A stretch of DNA of 64,000 nucleotides from NCBI GenBank assembly GCA_036508135.1, contig DATCHW010000305.1, positions 62,001-126,000 of the forward strand. Reading direction: 5' to 3'. This stretch comes from DATCHW01 sp036508135. GTDB taxonomy: Bacteria > Bacteroidota > Ignavibacteria > Tepidaquicellales > Tepidaquicellaceae. Both the position numbers and the translations under genes were made by a program. Positions 1-8,512 of this stretch are shown here, piece by piece (positions within the stretch are counted from its first letter, which is position 1; every line of letters begins with the position of its first letter). The notes beneath the pieces were generated by a model that saw only the letters and a list, made by a program, of their open reading frames with translations, was not told the DNA's origin and made no database searches.

Positions 1-1428
1 ACCATTGCAAAAGATGAATTGTCTGTTTCAATATATCATCAGGGAGAGTTTTCAGATCTGTGCCGCGGACCGCATTTACCTTCCACCGGAAAACTTGTAT
101 CGGTGAAACTGCTTTCCTGCTCAGGCTCTTACTGGAGAGGTGATGAAAAAAATAAAATGCTCCAGAGGATTTACGGAATATCTTTTCCGAATAAAAAAGA
201 CCTCGATAAATATATACATGATCTCGAAGAAGCAAAAAAGAGAGACCACAGAAAACTCGGGAAAGAACTAGAACTATTCTTTTTCCATGAATACAGTCCC
301 GGTGCGCCTTACTGGCTGCCAAACGGTATGGTGATTTTTGTTGAACTCGAAAGATATTGGCGGGAACTTCACAATGCAGGAGGATATAATGAAATCAGTA
401 CTCCGATTATTGTTAAAGATGCACTTTTCAGGCAATCCGGACACCTTGATAATTATAAAGAAAATATGTTCGAGATCAATAACGATGATGAAATCTATTA
501 TCTGAAACCAATGAACTGTCCTGAAGCAACTGTGGTATATTCACAAAAACTAAGAAGTTATAAAGACCTTCCTGTACGTTTAAGTGAAATCGGACGGCTT
601 CACAGAAATGAGATACGAGGTGCTCTCGGCGGGATGTTCAGGGTCAGACAGATAACTATGGATGATGCACACATCTTTTGCACTGATGACCAGATTCTGG
701 AGGAAATTACCGGTGTATTAAAACTTGGTCTGGAAATTTACAAAACTTTTGGATTCAAACCAAATTATTATCTGTCAACCAGACCCGATAAAGCTATGGG
801 TGAAATTGAAGTATGGAATAAAGCCGAAGCTTCACTCAAAGCCGCATTGATAGCGAATAATCTCGATTTTCATGTAAATGAAAAAGATGGTGCTTTCTAC
901 GGTCCTAAAATAGATATTCATATTAAAGATGCACTTAATAGAACCTGGCAGCTTGCAACCGTCCAGCTTGATTATCAAATGCCGGAAAGATTTGATCTGA
1001 CTTACGAAGGCAGTGATGGAAAAAAACACAGACCCGTAATGATCCACAGAGCTCTATTCGGAAGCTTTGAAAGATTCCTCGGAATATTAACCGAGCACTT
1101 TGCAGGTAATTTTCCTTTGTGGATTTCTCCCGTTCAGGTTGTTGTTCTTTCTATAACTGATGTAGTAAATGAATATTCTAAAAAAATATACAATGAATTA
1201 AAGAAAAACGGTATAAGGGTGATTTTTGACGAAAGAAATGAAAAAATCGGATACAAAATCAGGGAAGCGGAAAGTAAAAAAGTCCCCTATATGGTAGTAG
1301 TAGGCGAAAAAGAGAAGGAATTGGGGAATATCAGTATTCGCGAACATAAAAAAGGTGATATTGGTAAATTTGAATTGAAAGAATTCATAGAAAACCTTAA
1401 ATTAAAAATTAGTCAAAAGTTAATTTAA
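1..1428 (+). CDS. thrS: Threonyl-tRNA synthetase, 5'-truncated by window edge
   Basis: Charges tRNA-Thr in the cytoplasm. The reading frame is open from base 1, so the gene starts outside the window; about 475 of roughly 640 residues remain. The TGS domain and most of the editing domain are missing. Visible are the end of the editing domain (SDLCRGPH), the class II core with the zinc cysteine in MNCPEA, motif 2 around RLHRNEIRGALGGMFRVRQ, motif 3 in MIHRALFGSFERF, and the anticodon-binding domain in the last 100 or so residues. The first ATG-like codon inside the window (TTG at 19) is not the real start. It is followed by infC, rpmI and rplT, the common bacterial order. Confidence 0.97.
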   Translation, partial: TIAKDELSVSIYHQGEFSDLCRGPHLPSTGKLVSVKLLSCSGSYWRGDEKNKMLQRIYGISFPNKKDLDKYIHDLEEAKKRDHRKLGKELELFFFHEYSPGAPYWLPNGMVIFVELERYWRELHNAGGYNEISTPIIVKDALFRQSGHLDNYKENMFEINNDDEIYYLKPMNCPEATVVYSQKLRSYKDLPVRLSEIGRLHRNEIRGALGGMFRVRQITMDDAHIFCTDDQILEEITGVLKLGLEIYKTFGFKPNYYLSTRPDKAMGEIEVWNKAEASLKAALIANNLDFHVNEKDGAFYGPKIDIHIKDALNRTWQLATVQLDYQMPERFDLTYEGSDGKKHRPVMIHRALFGSFERFLGILTEHFAGNFPLWISPVQVVVLSITDVVNEYSKKIYNELKKNGIRVIFDERNEKIGYKIREAESKKVPYMVVVGEKEKELGNISIREHKKGDIGKFELKEFIENLKLKISQKLI

Positions 1429-1458
1429 ATATTTTATATTAATTAAACAAAAAACAGT

Positions 1459-2100
1459 ATTAAAGACAACAAGAAGTACAGGGAACGTGTAAATCAGGAG
1501 ATATCGGTTTATCAGGTCAGGGTCATCGATGAAGACGGAAATTCGCTTGGAGTATTACCTACGAATGAAGCTTTAAGGATAGCAATAGCAAGGGGTTTTG
1601 ATTTAGTCGAAATAGCTCCGAATTCAAGTCCTCCGGTCGCCAAAATAATTGATTACGGTAAATATAACTATGAGCGGCAGAAGAAAGATAAACTTGCCAA
1701 GAAAAATCAGGTAACTATGAACGTGAAAGAAATACGGTATAATGCTAATACAGATACTCATGACTTTGAGTTTAAGTCCAGACATCTGCGTCAGTTCCTG
1801 CTGGATGGTCATAAAGTGAAAGCAAGTATCACTTACAAAGGCAGGATGATAACGCATCCGGAAATCGGACAAAAACTGATGCAGGAAGTTCTTGAAAGAG
1901 TACTGGAATTAGGCAAACTCGAATCTAATCCGAGGATGGAAGGTAAATTGTTAATTGCATACATACTTCCCGATAAAAATAAGATACAATTATATAAAGA
2001 GAAATTAGCAAAGCAAACATCGGAAGAAAAAAAACAAGAAGCAGAAAATAATAATAAAATACAAAAGGAAATCACAGAAAATGCCAAAAATGAAATCTAA
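1459..2100 (+). CDS. infC: Translation initiation factor IF-3 with AUU start
   Basis: IF-3 binds the 30S subunit and checks the start codon. Translating upstream of the first ATG (1717) gives clear IF-3 N-domain sequence: RVNQEI, VRVIDEDGNSLGVLPTNEAL, DLVEIAPNSSPPVAKIIDYGKY. The frame is closed by TAA at 1444, and between that stop and the conserved region there is no ATG, GTG or TTG. The only classical infC start is ATT at 1459, giving 213 residues. AUU is known in infC of other bacteria, where IF-3 represses its own synthesis by rejecting it. No strong Shine-Dalgarno is visible. The last 20 bases overlap rpmI, implying translational coupling. The C-terminus has a Lys/Glu/Asn-rich tail. Confidence 0.93.
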   Translation: MKDNKKYRERVNQEISVYQVRVIDEDGNSLGVLPTNEALRIAIARGFDLVEIAPNSSPPVAKIIDYGKYNYERQKKDKLAKKNQVTMNVKEIRYNANTDTHDFEFKSRHLRQFLLDGHKVKASITYKGRMITHPEIGQKLMQEVLERVLELGKLESNPRMEGKLLIAYILPDKNKIQLYKEKLAKQTSEEKKQEAENNNKIQKEITENAKNEI

Positions 2101-2278
2101 CAGGGCTGCTGCTAAGCGATTTAAAGTGACAGCATCAGGCAAAATTAAAAGAGAGAAAGCTTACAAAAGCCATATCTTAACAAAGAAAACAACAAAAAGG
2201 AAAAGAAATTTAAGAACAGCAACTTTAGTCTCAAACGGAGATTCCAAGAGAGTGAAGAGAATGATTTTAGCTGAATAA
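2081..2278 (+). CDS. rpmI: Ribosomal protein L35
   Basis: A 65-residue, very basic 50S protein. It begins MPKMKSNRAAAKRFKVTASG, the typical L35 start, and keeps the Lys/Arg-rich middle. It starts inside the last 20 bases of infC in another frame, so its translation is probably coupled to IF-3. rplT follows after about 100 bases. Length fits the family. Confidence 0.96.
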   Translation: MPKMKSNRAAAKRFKVTASGKIKREKAYKSHILTKKTTKRKRNLRTATLVSNGDSKRVKRMILAE

Positions 2279-2377
2279 TTTTCTCAAAGAAAATTTGATT
2301 ATTTATTAACCCAAAAAAGAAGAGGTCCTGTTTAAACATCTGCAATACGCAGATTACCTCAATTAAAAGGAGAAGAA

Positions 2378-2725
2378 ATGCCAAGATCTAAAAACAAAGT
2401 AGCATCGCACAGAAAAAAGAAACGTGTATTAGATGAAGCCAAAGGGTACTGGGGAGCCAGAAGCAAGGTTTATACAATTGCGAAAAACTCAGTGGAAAAA
2501 GCTCTTCAGCATGCCTACAGACACAGAAGAACTAAAAAAAGAGAATTCAGAAGCCTCTGGATTACCAGAATAAACGCAGCTGCAAGGTTATGCGATATTT
2601 CATATTCAGAACTTATCGGATTGCTTAATAAAAAGGAAATCGTAATTAACAGGAAGACTCTTGCAGAATTAGCATACAGCAATTTAGATGCATTCAAAGA
2701 AATTGTTAAATTTGCAAAAAGTTAA
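2378..2725 (+). CDS. rplT: Ribosomal protein L20
   Basis: A 115-residue 50S assembly protein. It begins MPRSKNKVASHRKKKRVLDEAKGY and contains the conserved AYRHRRTKKREFRSLWITRINAA segment. In other bacteria L20 represses the infC-rpmI-rplT operon. Here the ATG is preceded by AAAAGGAGAAGAA, one of the few clear Shine-Dalgarno sites in the window. The 99-base gap from rpmI could hold an L20 regulatory site, but none was identified. A hairpin follows the stop. Confidence 0.97.
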   Translation: MPRSKNKVASHRKKKRVLDEAKGYWGARSKVYTIAKNSVEKALQHAYRHRRTKKREFRSLWITRINAAARLCDISYSELIGLLNKKEIVINRKTLAELAYSNLDAFKEIVKFAKS

Positions 2726-2749
2726 TTATTTTTATTTTATATAATAATG

Positions 2750-2778
2750 AAGGCGGGTTATATATCCGCCTTTGTTAT
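2750..2778 (+). terminator. Putative intrinsic terminator after rplT
   Basis: The 7-bp stem AAGGCGG/CCGCCTT (2750-2756 with 2766-2772) has a 9-base loop and is followed by a short T-rich run (TTTGTTATT). It lies 25 bases after the rplT stop and before pheS, so it fits the end of the thrS-rplT unit. The U-tract is weak. Confidence 0.6.
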
Positions 2779-2810
2779 TCAAATAATTTAAAAGACCTCA
2801 AAAGATTAAT

Positions 2811-3839
2811 ATGCTTGAAAAAATTGTAAATATTAAATCAGAAGCAGCACTTCAGGCAGAAAAAATAGACTCTCCGCAACTGCTCGAAAATTTCAGACTA
2901 AAATATCTTTCCCGCAACGGAATGCTTAACGAACTTTTCGAAGAAATGAAAAGCGTTGATAAACAGAAGAAAGGTTTAGTCGGAAAGGCGCTGAATGAAC
3001 TGAAGAATTCTTTGCAAAACGCCTTTAATGAAAAGAAGTCATTTTTCGAAACTGACAAAAAAGATATTTCAATTTTAGATGATATTACTCTCCCGGGAAA
3101 GAAGTTCAATACCGGTACTAAGCATTTAATTAATCAGGCACTCGATGATATTTCGGAAATTTTCAGAAAAATCGGATTTAATGTCTATGAGGGGTTTGAG
3201 ATTGAAGACGAATATCACAATTTTGATGCTCTGAATACTCCGGATTGGCATCCGTCAAGGGATATGCAGGATACATTTTATCTTGACAGCAAAGGTAAGG
3301 ATAAAAGATACCTGCTTCGCACACACACATCCCCCGGTCAAATCAGGGTGATGGAGCAAAGCATGCCGCCGATTAGAGTTATTGTTCCGGGTAAGTGTTA
3401 TCGCAATGAAGCTATCAGTTCGAGAAGTCTCGGAATGTTTCACCAGATAGAAGGACTGTATGTTGATAAAAATGTTACATTCAGGGAACTGAAGGGAACG
3501 CTTGATTACTTTGCTAAATCTTTTTTTGGAAAAGATTTAAAAACAAGATTAAGACCAAGCTTTTTCCCGTTCACTGAGCCGTCCGCAGAAATGGACGTTG
3601 AGTGCTATTTATGTAAAGGTAAAGGGTGCAGGATTTGTAAATATTCCGGCTGGCTCGAAATTCTTGGATGCGGAATGATTGACCCGAATGTATTTAATTT
3701 TGTTGGCTATGACCCCGAAGAGTATAGCGGCTATGCATTCGGAATGGGTATAGAAAGAACTCTTATGATTAAGCATGGTATTCCCGATATACGAATGTTC
3801 TACGAAAATGATATTAGATTTCTAAAGCAATTTAAATAA
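2811..3839 (+). CDS. pheS: Phenylalanyl-tRNA synthetase alpha subunit
   Basis: Catalytic subunit of the alpha2-beta2 PheRS. The 342 residues include an N-terminal coiled-coil arm (about 1-90), class II motif 1 around FEIEDEYHNFDALNTPDWHP, motif 2 in IVPGKCYRNEAIS with FHQIEG, and motif 3 in GFGMGIERTLM-like GYAFGMGIERTLMIKHGI. A Cys-rich insert near residues 265-277 (CYLCKGKGCRIC) resembles a zinc knuckle and is seen in PheS of several phyla. pheT is not next to it; a cyclophilin gene follows instead, so the beta subunit must be encoded outside this window. Confidence 0.96.
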   Translation: MLEKIVNIKSEAALQAEKIDSPQLLENFRLKYLSRNGMLNELFEEMKSVDKQKKGLVGKALNELKNSLQNAFNEKKSFFETDKKDISILDDITLPGKKFNTGTKHLINQALDDISEIFRKIGFNVYEGFEIEDEYHNFDALNTPDWHPSRDMQDTFYLDSKGKDKRYLLRTHTSPGQIRVMEQSMPPIRVIVPGKCYRNEAISSRSLGMFHQIEGLYVDKNVTFRELKGTLDYFAKSFFGKDLKTRLRPSFFPFTEPSAEMDVECYLCKGKGCRICKYSGWLEILGCGMIDPNVFNFVGYDPEEYSGYAFGMGIERTLMIKHGIPDIRMFYENDIRFLKQFK

Positions 3840-4020
3840 AGTTTAAATCCCGGTTCTTGTACTTCCCCTCTTGAGAGTCGAAGAGCTTGCAAATCCTCCG
3901 GGGAGGTGGGATTGAGGGTTGTGATAAAATATTAAAAAGGACTCTATCTATTCCCCCTTAGAAAAGTCGAAGAGTCCCGATTTATCGGGATGGGGATTAA
4001 GGGGGTTATAAAATTTAAAA
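3840..4020. repeat. Intergenic hairpin-rich repeat text after pheS
   Basis: Non-coding stretch with GC-richer segments that recur elsewhere in the window: CCCCTC...GGGGAGG, ATTCCCCCTTA, GTCGAAGAGTCCCGA followed by TCGGGATGGGGATTAAGGGGG. Short stems such as TCCCGA/TCGGGA are visible. Similar text occurs near 18.2, 39.5, 46.3 and 61.2 kb. It may act as terminator material, but no classic U-tract is seen. Confidence 0.6.
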
Positions 4021-4065
4021 TTCAATATAAATCAAATCAAATAAAATAAACACAGGAGATAATAA

Positions 4066-4752
4066 ATGAAAAATTTAAAAAATTTATTCTTCATTTTATT
4101 TTTAGTGTCAGCATTTGTAATTGCCGGCTGCGGAAAAAATGAAAATAAAACAGATGTTAAAAAAGAGGAAAATAAAATTGATACCGTAAAAACGCAGATC
4201 CAGAATACCACTCCTCAAACAGAACAGAAAAAAGATACTGTAAAAAAAGAAGATGCTAACGTTAAGACAGATGAAAAATCAACCGGAGACGTAATGAAAA
4301 TAGTAACCACAATGGGCACTATAAAAATAAAATTATTCCCGGATAAAGCTCCGAAAACTGTTGAACACATTAAAGCTCTCGTAAATAAAGGATTCTATAA
4401 TGGAATCATTTTCCATAGAGTTATTGACGGATTTATGATACAAGGCGGTGATCCGACAGGCACAGGCTCGGGTAATTCAGGGCAGACGATTCCCGATGAA
4501 TTCGGTAACGGATTAAAACACAACAAAGCCGGTATAGTTGCTATGGCAAATACAGGAAGACCTAATTCACAGGATTCCCAGTTCTATATTACCTTAGATG
4601 CAACTCCTACTCTTGATGGTAAATATACTGTATTTGGTGAGGTTATCGATGGACTGGATGTTGTCAAGAAAATCGGAAAAGTAAAAACCGGAGTAGATGA
4701 CAAACCGGTAGAACCTGTAAAAATGACTAAAGTCACTATGGATGATAAGTGA
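4066..4752 (+). CDS. Cyclophilin-type peptidyl-prolyl isomerase, lipoprotein
   Basis: A 228-residue cyclophilin that catalyses cis-trans isomerisation of prolyl bonds. The N-terminus is a lipoprotein signal (hydrophobic core then VIAGC), so it should sit in the envelope. A Lys/Glu/Thr-rich linker runs to about residue 76. The cyclophilin domain follows, with IIFHRVIDGFMIQGGDPTGTG, the FYITL stretch and the GKYTVFGEVIDGLDVV end. The ATG at 4066 has an AGGAG 8 bases upstream. Its domain is almost the same as the C-terminal domain of the next gene, pointing to recent duplication. Confidence 0.94.
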   Translation: MKNLKNLFFILFLVSAFVIAGCGKNENKTDVKKEENKIDTVKTQIQNTTPQTEQKKDTVKKEDANVKTDEKSTGDVMKIVTTMGTIKIKLFPDKAPKTVEHIKALVNKGFYNGIIFHRVIDGFMIQGGDPTGTGSGNSGQTIPDEFGNGLKHNKAGIVAMANTGRPNSQDSQFYITLDATPTLDGKYTVFGEVIDGLDVVKKIGKVKTGVDDKPVEPVKMTKVTMDDK

Positions 4753-4790
4753 TTTCATCTGAAATTTAAGAATTACAAGTAGTTTAATTA

Positions 4791-6488
4791 TTGAATATCG
4801 TGGATAACTATCCAAATTTAGATAAATATAGATTTCTCCGGAAGATTGGCGAAGGAGGAATGGGTAGTGTTTATTTAGCAATTGATATTAAATTAGATAG
4901 AAAAGTTGCGATAAAGGAATTAAACCTTGGATTTTACAACAACAATAATTTTATTGAAAGATTTTATCACGAAGCAAAAATTCAGGCAAAATTATCTCAC
5001 CCTAATCTCGTATCTATTTATAGTTTTGAAGAAATAGGCAATAGATTATATATCATAATGGAGTATGTTGAAGGAATAACATTAGATATATTAATAAAAG
5101 AGAATAAACGCATATCAGAAAAATATAGTTTCGATTTATTAAAGCAAATACTAATTGGACTGGATTATGCGCATAAAAACAATGTTATTCATCGGGATAT
5201 AAAACCAAATAATATTATTATTAATAAAGAAGGTATTGTTAAAATAATGGATTTTGGAATTTCAAAAAATATAGGGGATAATAGTATGACAAGTACTGGC
5301 GCAACAATTGGTACTTTATATTATATGTCTCCTGAACAAATATTACGACCGAGGAGTATTGATCAAAGAACCGATTTGTATTCTTTAGGAATTTCTTTCT
5401 ACCAAATGTTAACAGGGGAACTACCGTTTAATGTAGATACAGACAGTGATTATATTATAAAAGACTCAATTTTAAAATCTTCAATTCCAAATCCACAAAA
5501 TATAAACGGTGAAATTTCAGAATCGGCTGTTATAATAATTAATAAATTAACTCAAAAAAACCCGGATAATAGATATCAAAATTGTAAAGAATGTCTAAAT
5601 GATATTATTTCTCATTATAATAAAAATATTTTTACAAGTGAAAATAAAAATTTAGAAGAAAATAAAAGTAATTATCAAAAGAATCAACAAACTGCTATTA
5701 GTAGCTATAATCAAGAAACCCCAAAATCTAACAGTAAAAGTAATATTTTAATTGATGAAAAGAAAATTATTAACAAAAAAATATTTACAAATAAGAATAT
5801 AATATTGTTTTCGGGAGTTTTTGTAACAATTATAATAATTGTTATTATAATATTAAATGTTTCCAAAAACGATAATATTATGATAAATAATTCGGGTTCA
5901 AACACGAAATCCATTATTCAAAAAGACACTGCTAGCAATGATAATATTCAAAAAAAGATAGAAGATGAACCAGCTAACAATGTTAACATTGAAAAAAAGG
6001 TAGAAGATGATTTTGTTAATTCTAATATTATGAAACTTGAAACCACAATGGGTACGATTAAAATTAAATTATTCCCGGACAAAGCACCAAAAACAGTACA
6101 ACATATTAAAGCTCTCGTAAATAAAAAATTTTACGATGGGATAATTTTCCACAGAGTAATTGATGGATTTGTGATTCAGGGTGGCGACCCGACCGGTATA
6201 GGCAATGGCGGTTCTGGTGAGGCGATTCCCGATGAATTCGGTAATGGATTAAAGCATAACAAGACGGGAATTGTTGCGATGGCAAATACCGGCAGACCAA
6301 ATTCACAGGATTCTCAATTCTATATTACTTTAGATGCTACTCCACACCTCGACGGTAAATATACCGTGTTTGGTGAGGTTATAGATGGTTTAGATATAGT
6401 CAAAAAAATCGGGAAAGTAAAAACCGGAGTAAATGACAAACCGGTAGAACCGGTAAAAATGACCAAAGTTACTATGGTTGATAAGTGA
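4791..6488 (+). CDS. Membrane Ser/Thr protein kinase fused to a cyclophilin domain
   Basis: A 565-residue fusion. Residues 10-275 are a Hanks-type kinase: glycine loop GEGGMGSVY, lysine in VAIKEL, catalytic loop HRDIKPNN, DFG, and the MSPEQ activation segment. An Asn/Lys-rich linker leads to one membrane helix at about 336-358. Residues 414-565 are a cyclophilin domain nearly identical to the lipoprotein encoded just upstream, including at DNA level to the stop codon. Topology suggests a cytoplasmic kinase with an outward-facing isomerase. Start is TTG 4791 or GTG 4800; both precede the kinase domain. Bacterial kinases of this type more often carry PASTA or other sensor domains outside. Confidence 0.93.
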   Translation: MNIVDNYPNLDKYRFLRKIGEGGMGSVYLAIDIKLDRKVAIKELNLGFYNNNNFIERFYHEAKIQAKLSHPNLVSIYSFEEIGNRLYIIMEYVEGITLDILIKENKRISEKYSFDLLKQILIGLDYAHKNNVIHRDIKPNNIIINKEGIVKIMDFGISKNIGDNSMTSTGATIGTLYYMSPEQILRPRSIDQRTDLYSLGISFYQMLTGELPFNVDTDSDYIIKDSILKSSIPNPQNINGEISESAVIIINKLTQKNPDNRYQNCKECLNDIISHYNKNIFTSENKNLEENKSNYQKNQQTAISSYNQETPKSNSKSNILIDEKKIINKKIFTNKNIILFSGVFVTIIIIVIIILNVSKNDNIMINNSGSNTKSIIQKDTASNDNIQKKIEDEPANNVNIEKKVEDDFVNSNIMKLETTMGTIKIKLFPDKAPKTVQHIKALVNKKFYDGIIFHRVIDGFVIQGGDPTGIGNGGSGEAIPDEFGNGLKHNKTGIVAMANTGRPNSQDSQFYITLDATPHLDGKYTVFGEVIDGLDIVKKIGKVKTGVNDKPVEPVKMTKVTMVDK

Positions 6489-6512
6489 TATTGTTTACTT
6501 ATGATGATTTTT

Positions 6513-6545
6513 AATGAGCGGGCATGACCCGCTCATTTTATTTTT
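6513..6545 (+). terminator. Intrinsic terminator after the kinase-cyclophilin gene
   Basis: Perfect 10-bp stem AATGAGCGGG/CCCGCTCATT (6513-6522 with 6528-6537), 5-base loop, followed by TTATTTTTG. It is 25 bases past the stop and closes the duplicated-cyclophilin unit. Confidence 0.85.
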
Positions 6546-6730
6546 GTAATAAAATATATATTTGTATCAACCGGTAAATATTACTTAATGCATAAAGGAA
6601 TCTTTACACCGTACTTTTGTTAATATTTTTTAAATAGAAAATAATTTATTTAATAACTATTTTACTATTAATTGTTTTTTATAATACATAAAATAATTTT
6701 AAACTTAAATTTTATCTTCTTTTATAAAAC

Positions 6731-7813
6731 ATGGCAGATAATATCTATTCAGTAATTAAAGCTTCGGGGTGTTTTATCCCGCCTGGAATAATTAAGAACA
6801 GTGATTTTCTTTCAAATGTCTTTTATGATGCTGAAGGTAAAATTCTTGGAGTTCCGAATGAAGAAATTATAAGCAAGTTTAAAAAAATAACCAATATTTC
6901 CGAGAGAAGACATCTGGAAAATCAATATGTAACTTCCGATATGGCATATTTTGCCGCTTCAGATGCAATAAAGTCATCAGATATAGATCCTGAAACGATT
7001 GATTATGTGATAATGGCACACAATTTCGGTGATGTAAAAGCAGATAACGTTAGATCTGATATGGTACCAAGCCTTGCCGCAAGAGTAAAACACAGACTCG
7101 GTATAAAAAATCCTTTTGCAGTTGCTTACGACGTTATTTTCGGATGCCCGGGATGGCTTCAGGGTGTGATTCAGGCAAATTATTATATTAAATCAGGCGA
7201 CGCTAAAAGAGTGCTTGTAATCGGTGCGGAAGCACTTTCAAGAATCAGTGATCCTCACGACCGCGATAGTATGATTTATTCTGATGGTGCAGGTGCGGTT
7301 ATTTGGGAAGCTAAGGAGAGTAATGAACCGGTGGGAATTCTATCTCATGCTACAAGATCCGACACGCACACTCATGCCCACCTTCTTTGGATGAATAAAT
7401 CGTACAATCCCGGACATCAGGGCGAAGAAATTTTTTTAAAAATGAACGGTAGAAGACTTTACGAATATGCGCTGAACAATGTGCCGCAGGTTGTTAAACA
7501 GTGCATTGAAAAAGCCAATCTTACACTTGAAGAAATAGATAAGGTTCTCATCCATCAGGCAAACGAGAAAATGGATGAAGCAATATTAGAGAGACTTTTT
7601 AAGTTGTATGATAATGCTGTAATACCCTCAGGTATAATGCCGATGGTCATTGATAAACTCGGAAACAGTTCCGTTGCTACAATTCCTATCTTGCTCGACC
7701 TGATTTTAAAAGGAAAAATGGAGTCACAAAAACTCGAGCCGGGATATAATGTGGTATTTGCATCTGTCGGAGCGGGAATGAATATTAATTCAGTAACTTA
7801 TAGATTTGCTTAG
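6731..7813 (+). CDS. 3-oxoacyl-ACP synthase III family protein (FabH-like)
   Basis: Thiolase-fold condensing enzyme, 360 residues, longer than the usual 320-330 of FabH. The expected triad is present: Cys139 in FGCPGW, His275 in LIHQAN and Asn312 in LGNSSVAT. The glycine-rich SDGAGAVIW segment and the final GAGMN are also conserved. The family starts fatty-acid chains or makes specialised acyl products from acyl-CoA and malonyl-ACP. No other fatty-acid gene is near, so housekeeping versus specialised function cannot be decided. It stands alone between cyclophilin genes, with a strongly AT-rich upstream region. Confidence 0.9.
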   Translation: MADNIYSVIKASGCFIPPGIIKNSDFLSNVFYDAEGKILGVPNEEIISKFKKITNISERRHLENQYVTSDMAYFAASDAIKSSDIDPETIDYVIMAHNFGDVKADNVRSDMVPSLAARVKHRLGIKNPFAVAYDVIFGCPGWLQGVIQANYYIKSGDAKRVLVIGAEALSRISDPHDRDSMIYSDGAGAVIWEAKESNEPVGILSHATRSDTHTHAHLLWMNKSYNPGHQGEEIFLKMNGRRLYEYALNNVPQVVKQCIEKANLTLEEIDKVLIHQANEKMDEAILERLFKLYDNAVIPSGIMPMVIDKLGNSSVATIPILLDLILKGKMESQKLEPGYNVVFASVGAGMNINSVTYRFA

Positions 7814-7893
7814 TGCACTATTCTATCCGCAAATAATTTTAATATTGTCCGGACCTTTTCGGATTCTTAATAATTAAATATCAGAATTATATT

Positions 7894-8466
7894 ATGATAA
7901 AGAGTAGAAATTATTTTATTGCAATTTTCCTTTTAATTTTATTTTCATTAATTAATTTAAATTGTATGCATTCAGATAACAGCGGTAATAAAACAGTATC
8001 GAACACAATACGTTTCGAAACAAATATGGGAACATTCGATGTGAAAGTTTTTCCGGACAAGGCTCCTAAAACATCGGCACGCATAAAAGAACTCGCCGCA
8101 AGCGGTTTTTATAACGGAATTATTTTCCACAGGATAATTGATACATTCATGATTCAGGGCGGTGACCCTACAGGCACAGGTATGAGCGGCTCGGGCACTC
8201 CGATTCCCGATGAATTTGATAACGGTTTGAAGCACGATAAAGAAGGTGTCGTTGCTATGGCAAATTCCGGAAAACCCAATTCTCAGGATTCACAATTTTA
8301 TATTACGCTCGCTCCGCTTCCTTTCCTCGACGGAAAATATACGGTGTTTGGTGAAGTAGTTTCAGGTATGGATGTCGTTAGGGCGATAGGAAAAGTTAAA
8401 ACAGGCACAGGAGACAGGCCCGTAAAAGATGTCGTTATGACAAAAGTATATTTACTCGAAGAGTAA
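7894..8466 (+). CDS. Third cyclophilin-type peptidyl-prolyl isomerase, lipoprotein
   Basis: A 190-residue cyclophilin with a signal peptide ending LNLNC, a plausible lipobox. The domain begins near residue 45 (RFETNMGTFDVKVFPDKAPKT) and keeps FYNGIIFHRI, IQGGDPTGTG and QFYITL. It is clearly related to, but more diverged than, the two copies at 4.1 and 4.8 kb, so it is an older duplicate. It faces the TonB receptor gene tail to tail, with a hairpin between them. Confidence 0.92.
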   Translation: MIKSRNYFIAIFLLILFSLINLNCMHSDNSGNKTVSNTIRFETNMGTFDVKVFPDKAPKTSARIKELAASGFYNGIIFHRIIDTFMIQGGDPTGTGMSGSGTPIPDEFDNGLKHDKEGVVAMANSGKPNSQDSQFYITLAPLPFLDGKYTVFGEVVSGMDVVRAIGKVKTGTGDRPVKDVVMTKVYLLEE

Positions 8467-8476
8467 AAATAATTTC

Positions 8477-8499
8477 CCCTCTCCTTAAAAAGGAGAGGG
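8477..8499. terminator. Bidirectional hairpin between convergent genes
   Basis: Stem CCCTCTCCTT/AAGGAGAGGG (10 bp, 3-base loop) sits between the stop of the cyclophilin gene (8466) and the stop of the minus-strand receptor gene (8515). It is part of the recurring 'CCCCTCTCC...GGAGAGGG' repeat text. It can fold from either strand; U-tracts are short. Confidence 0.6.
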
Positions 8500-8512
8500 A
8501 TTAGGGGTGTGG

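Noticed and set aside
4791..4802. Choice of GTG 4800 as kinase start
   Set aside because: Cannot be told apart from TTG 4791 by sequence; the longer form is listed and the difference is three residues.
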